A program made the position numbers and the translations under genes. Shown piece by piece: positions 1 to 8,232 of a stretch of 60,859 bases of DNA. Each line of letters begins with the position of its first letter. The stretch's first letter is position 1. Below the pieces are notes generated by a model, which ran no database searches, was not told where the DNA came from, and worked only from the letters and a program-made list of their open reading frames with translations. The stretch is from Mycobacterium asiaticum (GTDB lineage: Bacteria; Actinomycetota; Actinomycetes; Mycobacteriales; Mycobacteriaceae): assembly GCF_001668675.1 (NCBI RefSeq), contig NZ_LZKQ01000329.1:1-60859 (forward strand), given 5' to 3'.

Positions 1-2
1 CC

Positions 3-164
3 GACAACCGCATGGTCGAACTCCGCAACTACCTCACCCGCCGAAACACCCACGGCGACACCGAATGGATCCCACCCAAACACCTCGACCACCGACGCCC
101 CCGCATCAACTGCATGCACCACCCCGAGAAACCGCTCAAACCCCAAAAAGACGAGCCGGTTTGA
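3..164 (+). CDS. C-terminal end of a 13E12-family HNH endonuclease-like protein (partial)
   Basis: The frame starting at base 3 is open from the window edge to a TGA at 162-164 and encodes about 53 residues. It contains TEWIPPKHLDH and ends in a HHPEK segment. That tail is typical of the 13E12/REP13E12 (DUF222 plus HNH) proteins that occur in many copies in mycobacterial genomes. The 5' part lies outside the window, so the HNH core cannot be checked. In M. tuberculosis, 13E12 genes also lie in the ctpA-PPE1 interval, so this family often marks rearranged ground. Identification rests on the tail alone. Confidence 0.75.
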   Translation, partial: DNRMVELRNYLTRRNTHGDTEWIPPKHLDHRRPRINCMHHPEKPLKPQKDEPV

Positions 165-175
165 CGACCGGGAAG

Positions 176-1738
176 CTAGCCGGATAGTTCCCGGCGCACC
201 ACCTTACCCGCCGGATTGCGCGGGATGCTGGAGACGATGTTGATGTCTCGCGGCTGCTCGAAGCGAGAAACCTTGCCTCTCAGGTACTCCCGCAGCGAAG
301 GCGCGTCGGCGTCACTGTCCGGACGGAGCACGATGAAGGCCGCGAGCCGGCGGCCGAACTGCTCGTCGGGAACCCCGACGACGGCGTTCTCGGCAACGTC
401 CGGGTGGCCGGCCAGGGCGTTCTCCAGCGCCCGCGGATAGACGTTCTCGCCGCCGGAGACGATCATGTCGTCTTCGCGGCCAACGATGTACAACCGGCCC
501 GCTTCGTCGAGGTAGCCCATGTCCCCGGTGCTGGTCATGCCGTCGATCACGGTCTTGCCGCCACCGCCGGTGTAACCCTCGGAAGACAACCCGCCGCCGA
601 CGAAGACGCGGCCGGTGACCCGGGGGCCGACGGGCTTGCCGCTGCGGTTGTAGATGCGCACCGGACACCCGGCGACGGGCCTGCCCACGGTTTCGGGGAA
701 CCGCCGGAGTTCATCCGGTGTCGCCAGCGATCCGATACCCACCTCGGTGGAGCCGTACAGGTTGTACAGGACGTCCCCGTAGGCATCCATGAACCGCCGG
801 GCCAGGGCGGGGTCCAGTCGGTCGCCGCTGGAGATCACGACTTTCAGCGAGGACAACGGGTTTCGCGCTCGCACCCGCTGCGGCAGGTCCAGCATGCGGG
901 CCAGCATGATCGGCACCGCGCTCATCGCCTCGGCGCGGTGCAGTGAGGCCTGTGCCAGCACGGCCTCGGCGTCGAAGCGGCGACGGGTCAGCACCGTACC
1001 GCCGAGTGCGATCGACAGCATCAGGATGCCGAACCCCAAACCATGAAACATCGGCGCCGCCAACGCGATCCGCGAGCCGACGCGCAGGCCGGTGCGGGCC
1101 AGCAGCGTCATGCTGACCCCGATGCCCGAACTGATCCGCGGTGTCCGCGGCACCCCTTTGGGGATGCCCGTGGTTCCTGACGTCAACAGCACCATCCGCC
1201 CGGACGGGGCCACCCGTGGACGTGACCGATTCTGCTGCGGGGCAACGGTTTGCGGATCGATGAGCTGCATCGGTTCGTCCGTCTGATGAATCTGGCCGGC
1301 GAATTCGTCGTCGCAGAACATCGTCCGGATCTGGTGTGCCCCCAGCGCTCCGGTCAACGCGTCCGTGCGGAACTCGGTGTTGACCAGAACTACGTCGGCA
1401 CCCACCAGGGCCGTGGCGAACACCGCGGCCACGAAGTTGCGGCCGTTGCGGCACATGACACCAACCGGCTGCCCAGGCCGGACACCGGCGTCCAGCAGCT
1501 CGCCGGCGAGCGCCTCGGTCAGCGCCTGCAGTTCGCGGTAGCGCAGCGCGCCGTCGTCATCGACGATCGCGGTCCGGTCCGGCCACCGCGCCACCGAAAC
1601 CGCAAGCACGGTATACAGATTCGTGCCTCCCCGGCAGATTTCGCGGGCCAGGCGCACCGCCGCCGCCGGGCTGGGCGGCCCGAGCAGACCCGAGGACAGC
1701 ACCGCGCTGGCCGTCGTACCCACAACGCTTTCGGTCAC
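176..1738 (-). CDS. Acyl-CoA/acyl-AMP ligase (FadD family)
   Basis: ANL-superfamily adenylating enzyme of about 520 residues, expected to activate a fatty or aromatic acid to acyl-AMP and then acyl-CoA in the cytoplasm. The A3 loop LLTSGTTGIPKG, the A5 motif LYNLYGSTEVG, the A8 hinge with TGDMGYLDEAG followed by GREDDMIVSGGENVYP, and the C-terminal catalytic lysine in PRNPAGKVVRREL are all present. The GTG at 1738 is chosen because it overlaps the stop of the upstream SDR gene as GTGA, indicating translational coupling; the longer frame upstream is SDR shadow. The pair suggests a lipid activation and reduction operon. The substrate and the M. tuberculosis FadD number cannot be assigned from sequence alone. 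Confidence 0.9.
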   Translation of the reverse strand: MTESVVGTTASAVLSSGLLGPPSPAAAVRLAREICRGGTNLYTVLAVSVARWPDRTAIVDDDGALRYRELQALTEALAGELLDAGVRPGQPVGVMCRNGRNFVAAVFATALVGADVVLVNTEFRTDALTGALGAHQIRTMFCDDEFAGQIHQTDEPMQLIDPQTVAPQQNRSRPRVAPSGRMVLLTSGTTGIPKGVPRTPRISSGIGVSMTLLARTGLRVGSRIALAAPMFHGLGFGILMLSIALGGTVLTRRRFDAEAVLAQASLHRAEAMSAVPIMLARMLDLPQRVRARNPLSSLKVVISSGDRLDPALARRFMDAYGDVLYNLYGSTEVGIGSLATPDELRRFPETVGRPVAGCPVRIYNRSGKPVGPRVTGRVFVGGGLSSEGYTGGGGKTVIDGMTSTGDMGYLDEAGRLYIVGREDDMIVSGGENVYPRALENALAGHPDVAENAVVGVPDEQFGRRLAAFIVLRPDSDADAPSLREYLRGKVSRFEQPRDINIVSSIPRNPAGKVVRRELSG

Positions 1739-2619
1739 GATGGCCCGCCGCCGGACTCGGCGAACAACCGGCTGTGCCAAATTCGGGCGGCGCGCTCGGC
1801 CGGTCCGGCGAGCAGCACCGAAGCCAGCTCCGCGGGCCCCAACCAGGGCGGTTCGTTGGTCCGAGGCCGGTCGATGATCGCCTTGGCGATCGAATCGGCG
1901 GCTTCGTCCGGCGTCAGACCGGGAAGCCTGCCCAACAACGGAGTGGGCTCGATCATCCGGGTTCGCACCAGCGCGAAGTACACCGTCGAGACGTCGATGC
2001 CGTCGCCGTGCAACTCCGGCGCCACGCTGCGCAGCCACCGATCGAAGGCACCCTTGGAGGCTTGGTAAGCACCCCACTGCGGGCCGGGCGCCACGCGTAC
2101 GCCCACGCTCGAGACGTTCACCAGATGGCCCCGGCCGGTTTCGCGCATCGCCGGAAGCAACCCGAGCAGCAGCCAGACCGGGCCCAAGTAATTGATATCG
2201 ATGGTGCGCTGAAAATCGTGCGGGCGGTCGTACTGGTCGTGCAACGACCGGCGCAGCGACTTCCCGGCGTTGCTCACGACGATGTCCACGGCCCCGTGAT
2301 TCTCGGTGATCTGTTTGGTCAGCACACTGACGGCGGCCTCGTCGCTCAGGTCGGTGGGGTAGACAACCGCCGCTCCCCCGCCGGTGTTGATCGCGGCAGC
2401 GACGTCGTCGAGGCGCTCGGCCGAGCGTGCCACCAGCAACACGTTCGCTCCCGCGGCGGCCAGCTTGCGGGCGGTCGCCTCACCGATCCCGTACGACGCT
2501 CCGGTCACCAGAACCGTCCTGCCGGAGACGGCGTCCCGCAGCTTGTCGGGGTCGGATTCCCGCGCCGGGTTCGCAAATCTGCTGGCAGCGGCATCAATCG
2601 CCTGCAAGACCAGATTCAT
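1735..2619 (-). CDS. Short-chain dehydrogenase/reductase (SDR)
   Basis: Classical NAD(P)-dependent SDR of 294 residues, longer than the usual ~250 because of an N-terminal lead of about 30 residues. The cofactor motif VTGASYGIG lies near residue 38, a SNAG motif follows, and the catalytic Ser (NVSSVG) and the YQASK Tyr/Lys pair are present. A C-terminal helical extension is seen, as in membrane-associated lipid-modifying SDRs of mycobacteria. It is the first gene of a two-gene operon with the FadD-type ligase, overlapping by 4 nt. A likely role is oxidation or reduction of a lipid-derived carbonyl. The substrate is not evident. Confidence 0.9.
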   Translation of the reverse strand: MNLVLQAIDAAASRFANPARESDPDKLRDAVSGRTVLVTGASYGIGEATARKLAAAGANVLLVARSAERLDDVAAAINTGGGAAVVYPTDLSDEAAVSVLTKQITENHGAVDIVVSNAGKSLRRSLHDQYDRPHDFQRTIDINYLGPVWLLLGLLPAMRETGRGHLVNVSSVGVRVAPGPQWGAYQASKGAFDRWLRSVAPELHGDGIDVSTVYFALVRTRMIEPTPLLGRLPGLTPDEAADSIAKAIIDRPRTNEPPWLGPAELASVLLAGPAERAARIWHSRLFAESGGGPS

Positions 2620-2673
2620 CGACGCGTCCTCGGTTGGGTGTCGGGACTACCTGACCCCTATCTTGTACCCACA

Positions 2674-2686
2674 TGACCCATGGTCA
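2674..2686. promoter_or_regulatory. Short palindrome upstream of the SDR-FadD operon
   Basis: TGACC-CAT-GGTCA is a perfect 5-bp dyad with a 3-bp centre, 55 bp upstream of the SDR start codon. Its position fits an operator for the SDR-FadD operon. No adjacent regulator gene supports this, so it is only a candidate. Confidence 0.3.
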
Positions 2687-2723
2687 CAACGGTGGGCGAG
2701 GGCGCGTCTTAGGACTGCGAAAA

Positions 2724-2990
2724 TTATGGACGGCTACCGCGGTGGCCGTACCTGCGGCGGAATCTTTCGACCCGGCCGGCGCTGTCGAGGGTTCGCTGGG
2801 TACCGGTCCAGAAGGGGTGTGAGTCCGCCGACACCTCCACGATCACCAACGGATAGGTACGCACGCCCGCTGGGGTGTCCCACTCGATGGTGCGGTTGCT
2901 GGTCAGCGTCGATCGGGTCAGGAAGGTCGCGCCGGTGTTGGCGTCCTGGAACACCACCGGGTGATAGTCGGGGTGGATGCCGGCCTTCAT
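2724..2990 (-). CDS. rpmE2: 50S ribosomal protein L31, cysteine-free type B
   Basis: Type-B L31 of 88 residues starting MKAGIHPDYHPVVF, with the conserved SDSHPFW-like segment (ADSHPFWTGTQ). It has no cysteine at all, so it is the zinc-independent (C-) paralogue that replaces the zinc-binding L31 when zinc is short. The ATG overlaps the stop of the upstream CobW-like gene as ATGA, so the two are co-transcribed from the promoter carrying the Zur-type palindrome at 4194-4214. A short basic tail (RRRYGHRGSRP) ends the protein. Confidence 0.95.
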   Translation of the reverse strand: MKAGIHPDYHPVVFQDANTGATFLTRSTLTSNRTIEWDTPAGVRTYPLVIVEVSADSHPFWTGTQRTLDSAGRVERFRRRYGHRGSRP

Positions 2991-4183
2991 CCCTGCTGCC
3001 CGTCGGCGCGGTGGGCGGTGAACTCGCCGCCGGCGTCCGGCGTCTCGTGGCAGGGGTCCTGGTGCCAGTCGCCGAACGGATCGTGGTACTCGCCCCAGCG
3101 GTGCGGATCGGCCATCTCTGCGTCAGTGAGCAGGGCGTCGTGCAACGCCGTCCGCACGTCGATGGGGTCGGCACCGCAGACCAGTACGGTCATCGCGGTG
3201 TGGCGGTCGCCATGGCGGTATTCCCATATCAGTTCGGCGAACAGTCGCCGCTCGGGATCGGCCGATGCGACCTCCGCGGCGGTCATGGCCGCCAACCACT
3301 TCCCCGCCGAGGCGACCCGCAGGCCACCGCCGGCCGACTCGAGCCACATCACCTGGTCGAGCCGGTTGGCGAGCCAGAGCCGTCCCCGGGTGCGGATCAC
3401 CCCGTCCAGCAGGACGTCGACCGCGGCATGCAAACGCTCCGGATGAAACGGTCGGCGCGCGTTGAACTCGACGATCTGCACGTTTCGATCGCGGGCGAGC
3501 GGGGGCAGTCCGGCCAGCAGCGGGGCGTGCGGGTGATCGCTGCGGCCGCGCCGGGAGTACTCGTCCAGATTGGCCAGCGCCAGCTCCACGCGGTCCACGC
3601 CGACGGTGATTCGCGCCCGGGGAGCCAGTCGGCGTAGCACCGCCAGCGTTACCGGCTCCGGATGCGTGAGTACCAGCACGTCGGCGAACTCGGCCTGGCT
3701 GACGGCCGCTTGGGCTACCGTGCGGCCGTCCGGCAGGACGCCGTCCCCAAGGGCATCGGTCAGCCATTTGACCGAATCGACGCACGTCACCACTCCGGCA
3801 ATGGCCACGTCCAGGGCCGCCGGACCGTCCAGGAAGCCGGGGCCGATCCGGACGTGGACATGGTTGATGGCCCAGCAGACCGGTTCCGGTTCCAGCCACG
3901 CCGCCAAGTGCACGACGATGCGCTGCACGTTGGAGCGCCGATGCAATTTGCGCAGCAGCACCAGCAAGTCGTTGCGGACGGTGCAGGACAGGCAGCCGCG
4001 GGCCAGTTCCAGAACGTCCTCGGTGCTGTTGAGCTCGCCGTCCTCCAGGCTGATCACGGCGCGGCGTACCACGTGTCCGTCGAAGCGGTGCTCGACGATC
4101 ACCGTCCCCGGCTGACCCAACAGGAGTCCGGTTACGTCATCGGTTGGGCCCTGGCCGGCGACAAGCAGGACGGGAGTCCGCAT
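2987..4183 (-). CDS. CobW/G3E-family protein, zinc-limitation type (Rv0106-like)
   Basis: CobW C-domain protein of 398 residues resembling M. tuberculosis Rv0106. G3E proteins act as metallochaperones, here probably for zinc. The metal motif GCLSC is present near residue 65, as are a CVDSVKW segment and the C-terminal half (RLWLANR...GGGLRVASAGKW). The region that should be the GTP P-loop reads VAGQGPTDDVTG and has no GK[ST], so canonical GTPase activity is doubtful. The ATG at 4183 is preferred to a GTG at 4189 because AAGGGG sits at proper spacing. It is co-transcribed with rpmE2 and divergent from rpmB2-rpmG1 across a Zur-like site. Confidence 0.88.
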   Translation of the reverse strand: MRTPVLLVAGQGPTDDVTGLLLGQPGTVIVEHRFDGHVVRRAVISLEDGELNSTEDVLELARGCLSCTVRNDLLVLLRKLHRRSNVQRIVVHLAAWLEPEPVCWAINHVHVRIGPGFLDGPAALDVAIAGVVTCVDSVKWLTDALGDGVLPDGRTVAQAAVSQAEFADVLVLTHPEPVTLAVLRRLAPRARITVGVDRVELALANLDEYSRRGRSDHPHAPLLAGLPPLARDRNVQIVEFNARRPFHPERLHAAVDVLLDGVIRTRGRLWLANRLDQVMWLESAGGGLRVASAGKWLAAMTAAEVASADPERRLFAELIWEYRHGDRHTAMTVLVCGADPIDVRTALHDALLTDAEMADPHRWGEYHDPFGDWHQDPCHETPDAGGEFTAHRADGQQG

Positions 4184-4193
4184 CTTCACCCCT

Positions 4194-4214
4194 TATTGAA
4201 AATGATTGTCATTA
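4194..4214. promoter_or_regulatory. Zur-type operator between divergent zinc-starvation genes
   Basis: A 21-bp imperfect palindrome centred on 4204. The left arm TATTGAAAAT and the reverse complement of the right arm, TAATGACAAT, agree at 8 of 10 positions. The TGAAAAT-N-ATTnTCA core matches the known mycobacterial Zur box pattern. It lies 11 bp from the CobW-like start codon and 70 bp from rpmB2, and both flanking operons encode zinc-sparing proteins, which supports the call. Confidence 0.8.
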
Positions 4215-4283
4215 AGCTCCGATCAGGCTACAGTCCGGGGCACGGCTTGTCGAAAGCGAACCAACCAGCCAGGGAGTCACACC

Positions 4284-4520
4284 ATGTCCGCAAGGTGCCA
4301 AGTCACCGGCCGCACAGTGGGTTTCGGCAACGCGGTGTCACATTCGCACCGCCGCACCCGACGGCGGTGGTCGCCGAATCTGCAGCACAAGACCTACTAC
4401 CTGCCATCCGAAGACCGCCGCATCCGGTTGCGGGTCAGCGCGAAGGGCATCAAGGTCATCGATCGCGACGGGATCGAAGCCGTGGTCACACGGCTGCGCA
4501 GGTCGGGTGAGAAAATCTGA
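4284..4520 (+). CDS. rpmB2: 50S ribosomal protein L28, zinc-independent paralogue
   Basis: L28 of 78 residues starting MSARCQVTGRTVGFGN with the conserved SHSHRRTRRRWSPN block. Only one cysteine remains, where zinc-binding L28 has CxxC pairs, so this is the C- form induced in zinc limitation (compare M. tuberculosis RpmB2). The ATG at 4284 is chosen because L28 homology begins there and GGGAG precedes it; upstream codons in frame carry no homology. Its stop overlaps the rpmG1 start as TGATG. Expression is probably repressed by Zur at 4194-4214. Confidence 0.95.
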   Translation: MSARCQVTGRTVGFGNAVSHSHRRTRRRWSPNLQHKTYYLPSEDRRIRLRVSAKGIKVIDRDGIEAVVTRLRRSGEKI

Positions 4521-4684
4521 TGGCGCGCAACGAGATTCGACTGACCGTCAAGCTGCGTTCCACCGCCGGCACCGGCTATACGTACGTCACCCGCAAGAAC
4601 CGCCGCAATGATCCCGACCGGCTCATCCTCACCAAGTACGATCCGGTGGTGCGCCGCCACGTCGAATTCCGCGAGGAGCGCTGA
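4520..4684 (+). CDS. rpmG1: 50S ribosomal protein L33, zinc-independent paralogue
   Basis: L33 of 54 residues: MARNEIRLTVKLRSTAGTG, then YVTRKNRRNDPDRL, ending in VEFREER. It has no cysteines, so it is the C- form. It is translationally coupled to rpmB2 by a one-base TGATG overlap. In M. tuberculosis the C- paralogues of L28 and L33 sit with S14 and S18 paralogues. No rpsN2 or rpsR2 is present here. Confidence 0.95.
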   Translation: MARNEIRLTVKLRSTAGTGYTYVTRKNRRNDPDRLILTKYDPVVRRHVEFREER

Positions 4685-4693
4685 GCCCTTTCG

Positions 4694-5617
4694 TTACCGC
4701 GGTCGGTTGTGCAGCCGGCGCGGATCGACACCGACCCGGGCCCAGGCGTCGGCCGCCCAGCTGGCGTAAATCATCCGCACCGGCAGCCGGTTGATCAGCG
4801 GGTTGAGCGCCCGCATGAAGGCAGCGAATCGCTGAAAACGCCTCTCCTTCTTGTCATTCCACTCCAGATCGCACACCTCGCGCATCTGCGGCGGGCATGT
4901 TCCGACGATGACCAGGCGGGCGTAGGCGTTCACCGGCGCGGTCAGCAGCCGCCAGAGCGGCTTGGGAACTTTGCGGGGACCGGGAATGCCCTTGCGGATG
5001 TAGCCGGTGCCGTAGCGGACGGTCTTGTGCGGGATGAACCGGTCGAGCATCCCGTCCCAGTAAGCAACGAACTCGTCGTAGGTCTGCGGTTGACCGCGGT
5101 CACTCACGCCGTAAAGGCTGTACCAAACCTTGCTCTCGACGAAGATCTGTTCCTTCTCGGCATGCGAAAGTCGCCGGATGAACATGTCGGCGTTGTAGAT
5201 GACCTGATCGACGAACGTGGCGTGCGCCCAATAGAACAGCTCCGGGTTCAGGGCGTGGTACCTTGAGCCGTCGCTGATGGTGCCCTTGATCGGTTTGTGG
5301 AAGTCGCGCACGGTGCGGCCCCATTTGTGCGGGTCCTCGGAGTACACCGTCTTCATGAGCGGCGGCGCGGTCCGTTTGGCCCGGCCCAGGGTGTCGCTGA
5401 AGATCACCGAATGATCGAGCACACCTTGGGCGAGTTGCTCGATGCAATTCTCCGTCCCGGCAACGCGCTGGAACCCGAAGATTTGGGTGCGGACGTCGCC
5501 ATAGAACTTCCAGATCAGTGAATCGGGCCCGAGCACAGGTGACTGATCGGGGACCTCGTCCACCACCACGGGGGCGGCTTCCCGCACCCCGGTGTCGAAA
5601 TCCAGTTCAGCCGTCAT
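4694..5617 (-). CDS. MpaB-type oxygenase (DUF2236)
   Basis: DUF2236/MpaB-like protein of 307 residues. This family includes latex-cleaving and fungal MpaB-like haem oxygenases. The family pattern is visible: a GPDSLIWKFYGD start, RT...DPHKWGRTVRDFHK, then ALNPELFYWAHATFVD, where the His is the likely haem ligand, and a C-terminal basic helix. The ATG at 5617 follows GAGGGG at good spacing and is preferred over an upstream in-frame start at 5638. It is divergent from a TetR gene with a shared dyad in between, so repression by that TetR is likely. The substrate is unknown. Confidence 0.85.
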   Translation of the reverse strand: MTAELDFDTGVREAAPVVVDEVPDQSPVLGPDSLIWKFYGDVRTQIFGFQRVAGTENCIEQLAQGVLDHSVIFSDTLGRAKRTAPPLMKTVYSEDPHKWGRTVRDFHKPIKGTISDGSRYHALNPELFYWAHATFVDQVIYNADMFIRRLSHAEKEQIFVESKVWYSLYGVSDRGQPQTYDEFVAYWDGMLDRFIPHKTVRYGTGYIRKGIPGPRKVPKPLWRLLTAPVNAYARLVIVGTCPPQMREVCDLEWNDKKERRFQRFAAFMRALNPLINRLPVRMIYASWAADAWARVGVDPRRLHNRPR

Positions 5618-5664
5618 GGCAAATCCCCTCACCAGCACTCCCCCGCGCCCGTTTGTGAGTCAGA

Positions 5665-5688
5665 GAAACAAAATCGTATCTTTGTTTC
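5665..5688. promoter_or_regulatory. Inverted repeat, likely TetR operator
   Basis: Perfect 8-bp arms GAAACAAA (5665-5672) and TTTGTTTC (5681-5688) with an 8-bp spacer lie between the divergent MpaB-like and TetR genes. The site is AT-rich in a GC-rich background and would overlap both promoters. Confidence 0.6.
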
Positions 5689-5744
5689 AGAGCTTAGCAT
5701 GATCAGTGTGCGCCCCGAGTGCGCCGTGTGGGGGTCGTGGGTCC

Positions 5745-6341
5745 GTGAAAATTCGTGAGAGCAACCTCGTTGCCGATCTCGACAACACCATCCTGGACAC
5801 CGCGCGGGCCGTCTTCGAGACGTACGGCGTGCGGCGCGCGAACATCGGCGACGTCGCCGCCCGCGCCGGTGTCAGCCGCAGCACGATCTACCGGCGCTTC
5901 CCCACCAAGGACGAACTCTTCGAAGCCGTTGTGCGCCGCGAAGCCGAACTGTTCTTCACCACGCTGGACCAGGCCACTACCGGCCGGAACCCCGCGGAAG
6001 CGGTCGTCGAGGCGTTCGCACTTGGCGTGCGACTGATCGAGGATTCGCCGCTGTACTCCCGCATCGCCGACAGCGAACCGGAGCTGTTCGGCATGTTCTC
6101 CCGCTCGCACGTCTTCCCGATCGGCCAGTTCGCCGACGGCATCGCGCACACCCTGCGCCGCTGTGGCGCCGACATAGACGACGCCGACCTGGCCAACATC
6201 GCCGACATCCTGCTGCGGGTCGCCGTCGGCATCATCTTCTTCCCAACCGACCGCCTCGATACGTCGGACCAGCAGGCCGTGCGGGACTACGCCGCGCGCT
6301 ACCTGATCCCGATCATCAGCCGCCCCGGTGACATCCGGTAA
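5745..6341 (+). CDS. TetR-family transcriptional regulator
   Basis: TetR repressor of about 198 residues. The N-terminal helix-turn-helix is clear: ILDTARAVFETYGVRRANIG, then VAARAGVSRSTIYRRFPTKDELF. The C-terminal ligand-binding part is helical (PLYSRIADSEPELFGMF, later a hydrophobic ILLRVAVGIIFF). The GTG at 5745 is taken as the start, with a longer GTG start at 5706 possible. It is divergent from the MpaB-like oxygenase and probably controls it and itself through the dyad at 5665-5688. The inducer is unknown. Confidence 0.9.
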   Translation: MKIRESNLVADLDNTILDTARAVFETYGVRRANIGDVAARAGVSRSTIYRRFPTKDELFEAVVRREAELFFTTLDQATTGRNPAEAVVEAFALGVRLIEDSPLYSRIADSEPELFGMFSRSHVFPIGQFADGIAHTLRRCGADIDDADLANIADILLRVAVGIIFFPTDRLDTSDQQAVRDYAARYLIPIISRPGDIR

Positions 6342-6398
6342 GCGCCGCGGCGTGAATGGGTATGCCCACACCGACGCCGGTGTGGATCGAAGGTGCTT

Positions 6399-8195
6399 AT
6401 GAACGACAAACCGTCCGCCGCCGAACGGCTCTCACCCCACGTGTTGCGCGAATACGCGGTGCTTGCCGACGGGGAGCGAGGAATCGTAGTGGGGCCACGC
6501 GGAGACTATTCGTGGCTGTGTCTGCCCCGGTGGGATAGTCCCGCCGTGTTCAGCTCACTGCTGGGCGGTCCGGGCGGTTACACCGTCTGTCCCGCTGAGC
6601 CACGATTTGTTTGGGGTGGCCACTACGAGGAGCGATCACTGATCTGGCGGTCGCGCTGGGTAACAACTGACGGAATCGTTGAGTGCCGGGAAGCGCTGGC
6701 GTTCCCGGGAGATCAGCACACGGCGGTGTTGTTGCGTCGCATTATCGCGGTCGATCGACCGGCACGCGTGTTTGTCGCACTTGACTTGCGTGCCAACTTC
6801 GGCGCCGAGCGCATCCGCGACCTTCGTCTCGACAGCGGGGTCTTCACGGGCCGCTCGGGACCGCACCGGTTCCGCTGGACCGGCGCCCCCAGCGCACGGG
6901 TGTGTTCAGACGGTTCGCTGGCGGCAACGATCGACGTCTCCCCAGGAAAGGACCACGATCTGGTCCTGGAAGTTTCCGATCAGGAGCTGACGTGGAAGCC
7001 GGCCCGTCCGCAGGACGCCTGGCGACAGACCGAAAACGCTTGGCGCGAAGCGGTTCCGACCGTCACGGGGACGCTGGCTGACGTCGATGCGCAGCTCGCC
7101 TACGCGGTGCTCCGCGGACTGACGAGCAGCAGCGGCGGAATGGTCGCGGCGGCCACCATGTCGCTACCCGAGCGAGCCCAACAGGGCCGCAACTACGACT
7201 ACCGCTATTGCTGGATACGCGACCAGTGCTACGCAGGGCAGGCGGTGGCCGTGGCCGGCGCCTCCCCGCTGCTCGACAATGCGGTTCGCTTCGTCAGCGA
7301 GCGTGTCCTGACCGACGGCCCGGATCTCAAGCCGGCCTACTCGGTTGTCGGCGGCACGGTACCGCACGAACAGACGCTCGACCTACCGGGATATCCCGGC
7401 GCTACGGTCAAGAGCGGGAACTGGGTAACCGAGCAGTTCCAGCTCGATGCGTGTGGTGAAGCGCTGCTGCTGTTGGCGTCGGCGGCGTGTCTCGATCGCG
7501 TCGATACCGGTCACTGGCAAGCAGTTCAGACCCTGGCGAGCACAATCAAGGGGCGATGGTCGGAGCCCGACGCTGGAATCTGGGAACTGGACAACCAACG
7601 TTGGGCGCATTCGCGATTGACATGCGCCGCCGGATTGCGTCGCATCAGCGAGGTGGCACCGCGCCGAGAAGGTGACGAATGGCGCCAATTGGCGGATGCG
7701 TTGGTCGCCGATACCGCCTCGGACTGCCTGCATATCGACCGCAGATGGCAACGAGCACCAAAGGATTCGCGGGTAGACGCATCGTTGCTCATCCCGTCGA
7801 TCAGGGGTGCAGTGCCCGCCGATGATCCGCGGACGGTCGCCACACTGGAAGCGGTGCGCGCCGATTTGGGCCGGCATGGCTTTGTCTATCGCTTCCAGCC
7901 CGACGAACGCCCGTTAGGCGAGGCAGAAGGGGCGTTTCTGCTGTGCGGTTTTCTGATGGCCCTGGCGGACTACCAGCAGGGCAACCTGATCCAGGCGGTG
8001 CGGTGGTTCGATCGAAACCGCACCGCCTGTGGGTCACCAGGTTTGTTCGCCGAAGAATTCGACGTCGTCCAGCGCCAGTTGCGCGGTAACCTGCCGCAGG
8101 CGTTCGTCCACGCGCTGCTGTTCGAGTCGGCACATCGCCTCGCCCGTGCCGACTCGACGACGGTGGGAGCGGGCACCGGAACGCCGTCAAAATAG
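6399..8195 (+). CDS. Glycoside hydrolase family 15 protein (trehalase/glucoamylase-like)
   Basis: GH15 protein of 598 residues with an N-terminal beta-sandwich (LREYAVLADGERGIVVGPRG, WLCLPRWDSPAVFSSLLGG) and an (alpha/alpha)6 barrel (RNYDYRYCWIRDQCY; GNWVTEQFQLDACGEALL; a C-terminal FAEEFD...GNLPQAFVHALL that should carry the base glutamate). Mycobacterial relatives include the GH15 trehalase, so an alpha-glucoside such as trehalose is the likely substrate. No signal peptide is seen, so it should be cytoplasmic. The ATG at 6399 follows GAAGG; a GTG six bases upstream is also in frame. It heads a run with a small membrane protein and a molybdoenzyme. Confidence 0.88.
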   Translation: MNDKPSAAERLSPHVLREYAVLADGERGIVVGPRGDYSWLCLPRWDSPAVFSSLLGGPGGYTVCPAEPRFVWGGHYEERSLIWRSRWVTTDGIVECREALAFPGDQHTAVLLRRIIAVDRPARVFVALDLRANFGAERIRDLRLDSGVFTGRSGPHRFRWTGAPSARVCSDGSLAATIDVSPGKDHDLVLEVSDQELTWKPARPQDAWRQTENAWREAVPTVTGTLADVDAQLAYAVLRGLTSSSGGMVAAATMSLPERAQQGRNYDYRYCWIRDQCYAGQAVAVAGASPLLDNAVRFVSERVLTDGPDLKPAYSVVGGTVPHEQTLDLPGYPGATVKSGNWVTEQFQLDACGEALLLLASAACLDRVDTGHWQAVQTLASTIKGRWSEPDAGIWELDNQRWAHSRLTCAAGLRRISEVAPRREGDEWRQLADALVADTASDCLHIDRRWQRAPKDSRVDASLLIPSIRGAVPADDPRTVATLEAVRADLGRHGFVYRFQPDERPLGEAEGAFLLCGFLMALADYQQGNLIQAVRWFDRNRTACGSPGLFAEEFDVVQRQLRGNLPQAFVHALLFESAHRLARADSTTVGAGTGTPSK

Positions 8196-8232
8196 CGCGT
8201 TTGTCGCAGCTTTCGCCGGGTACCTCACCCGG

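Noticed and set aside
1250..2068. Long plus-strand frames opposite the FadD and SDR genes
   Set aside because: They have no homology-like motifs. Both adenylation and SDR motifs are on the minus strand, and long antisense frames are expected at this GC content.
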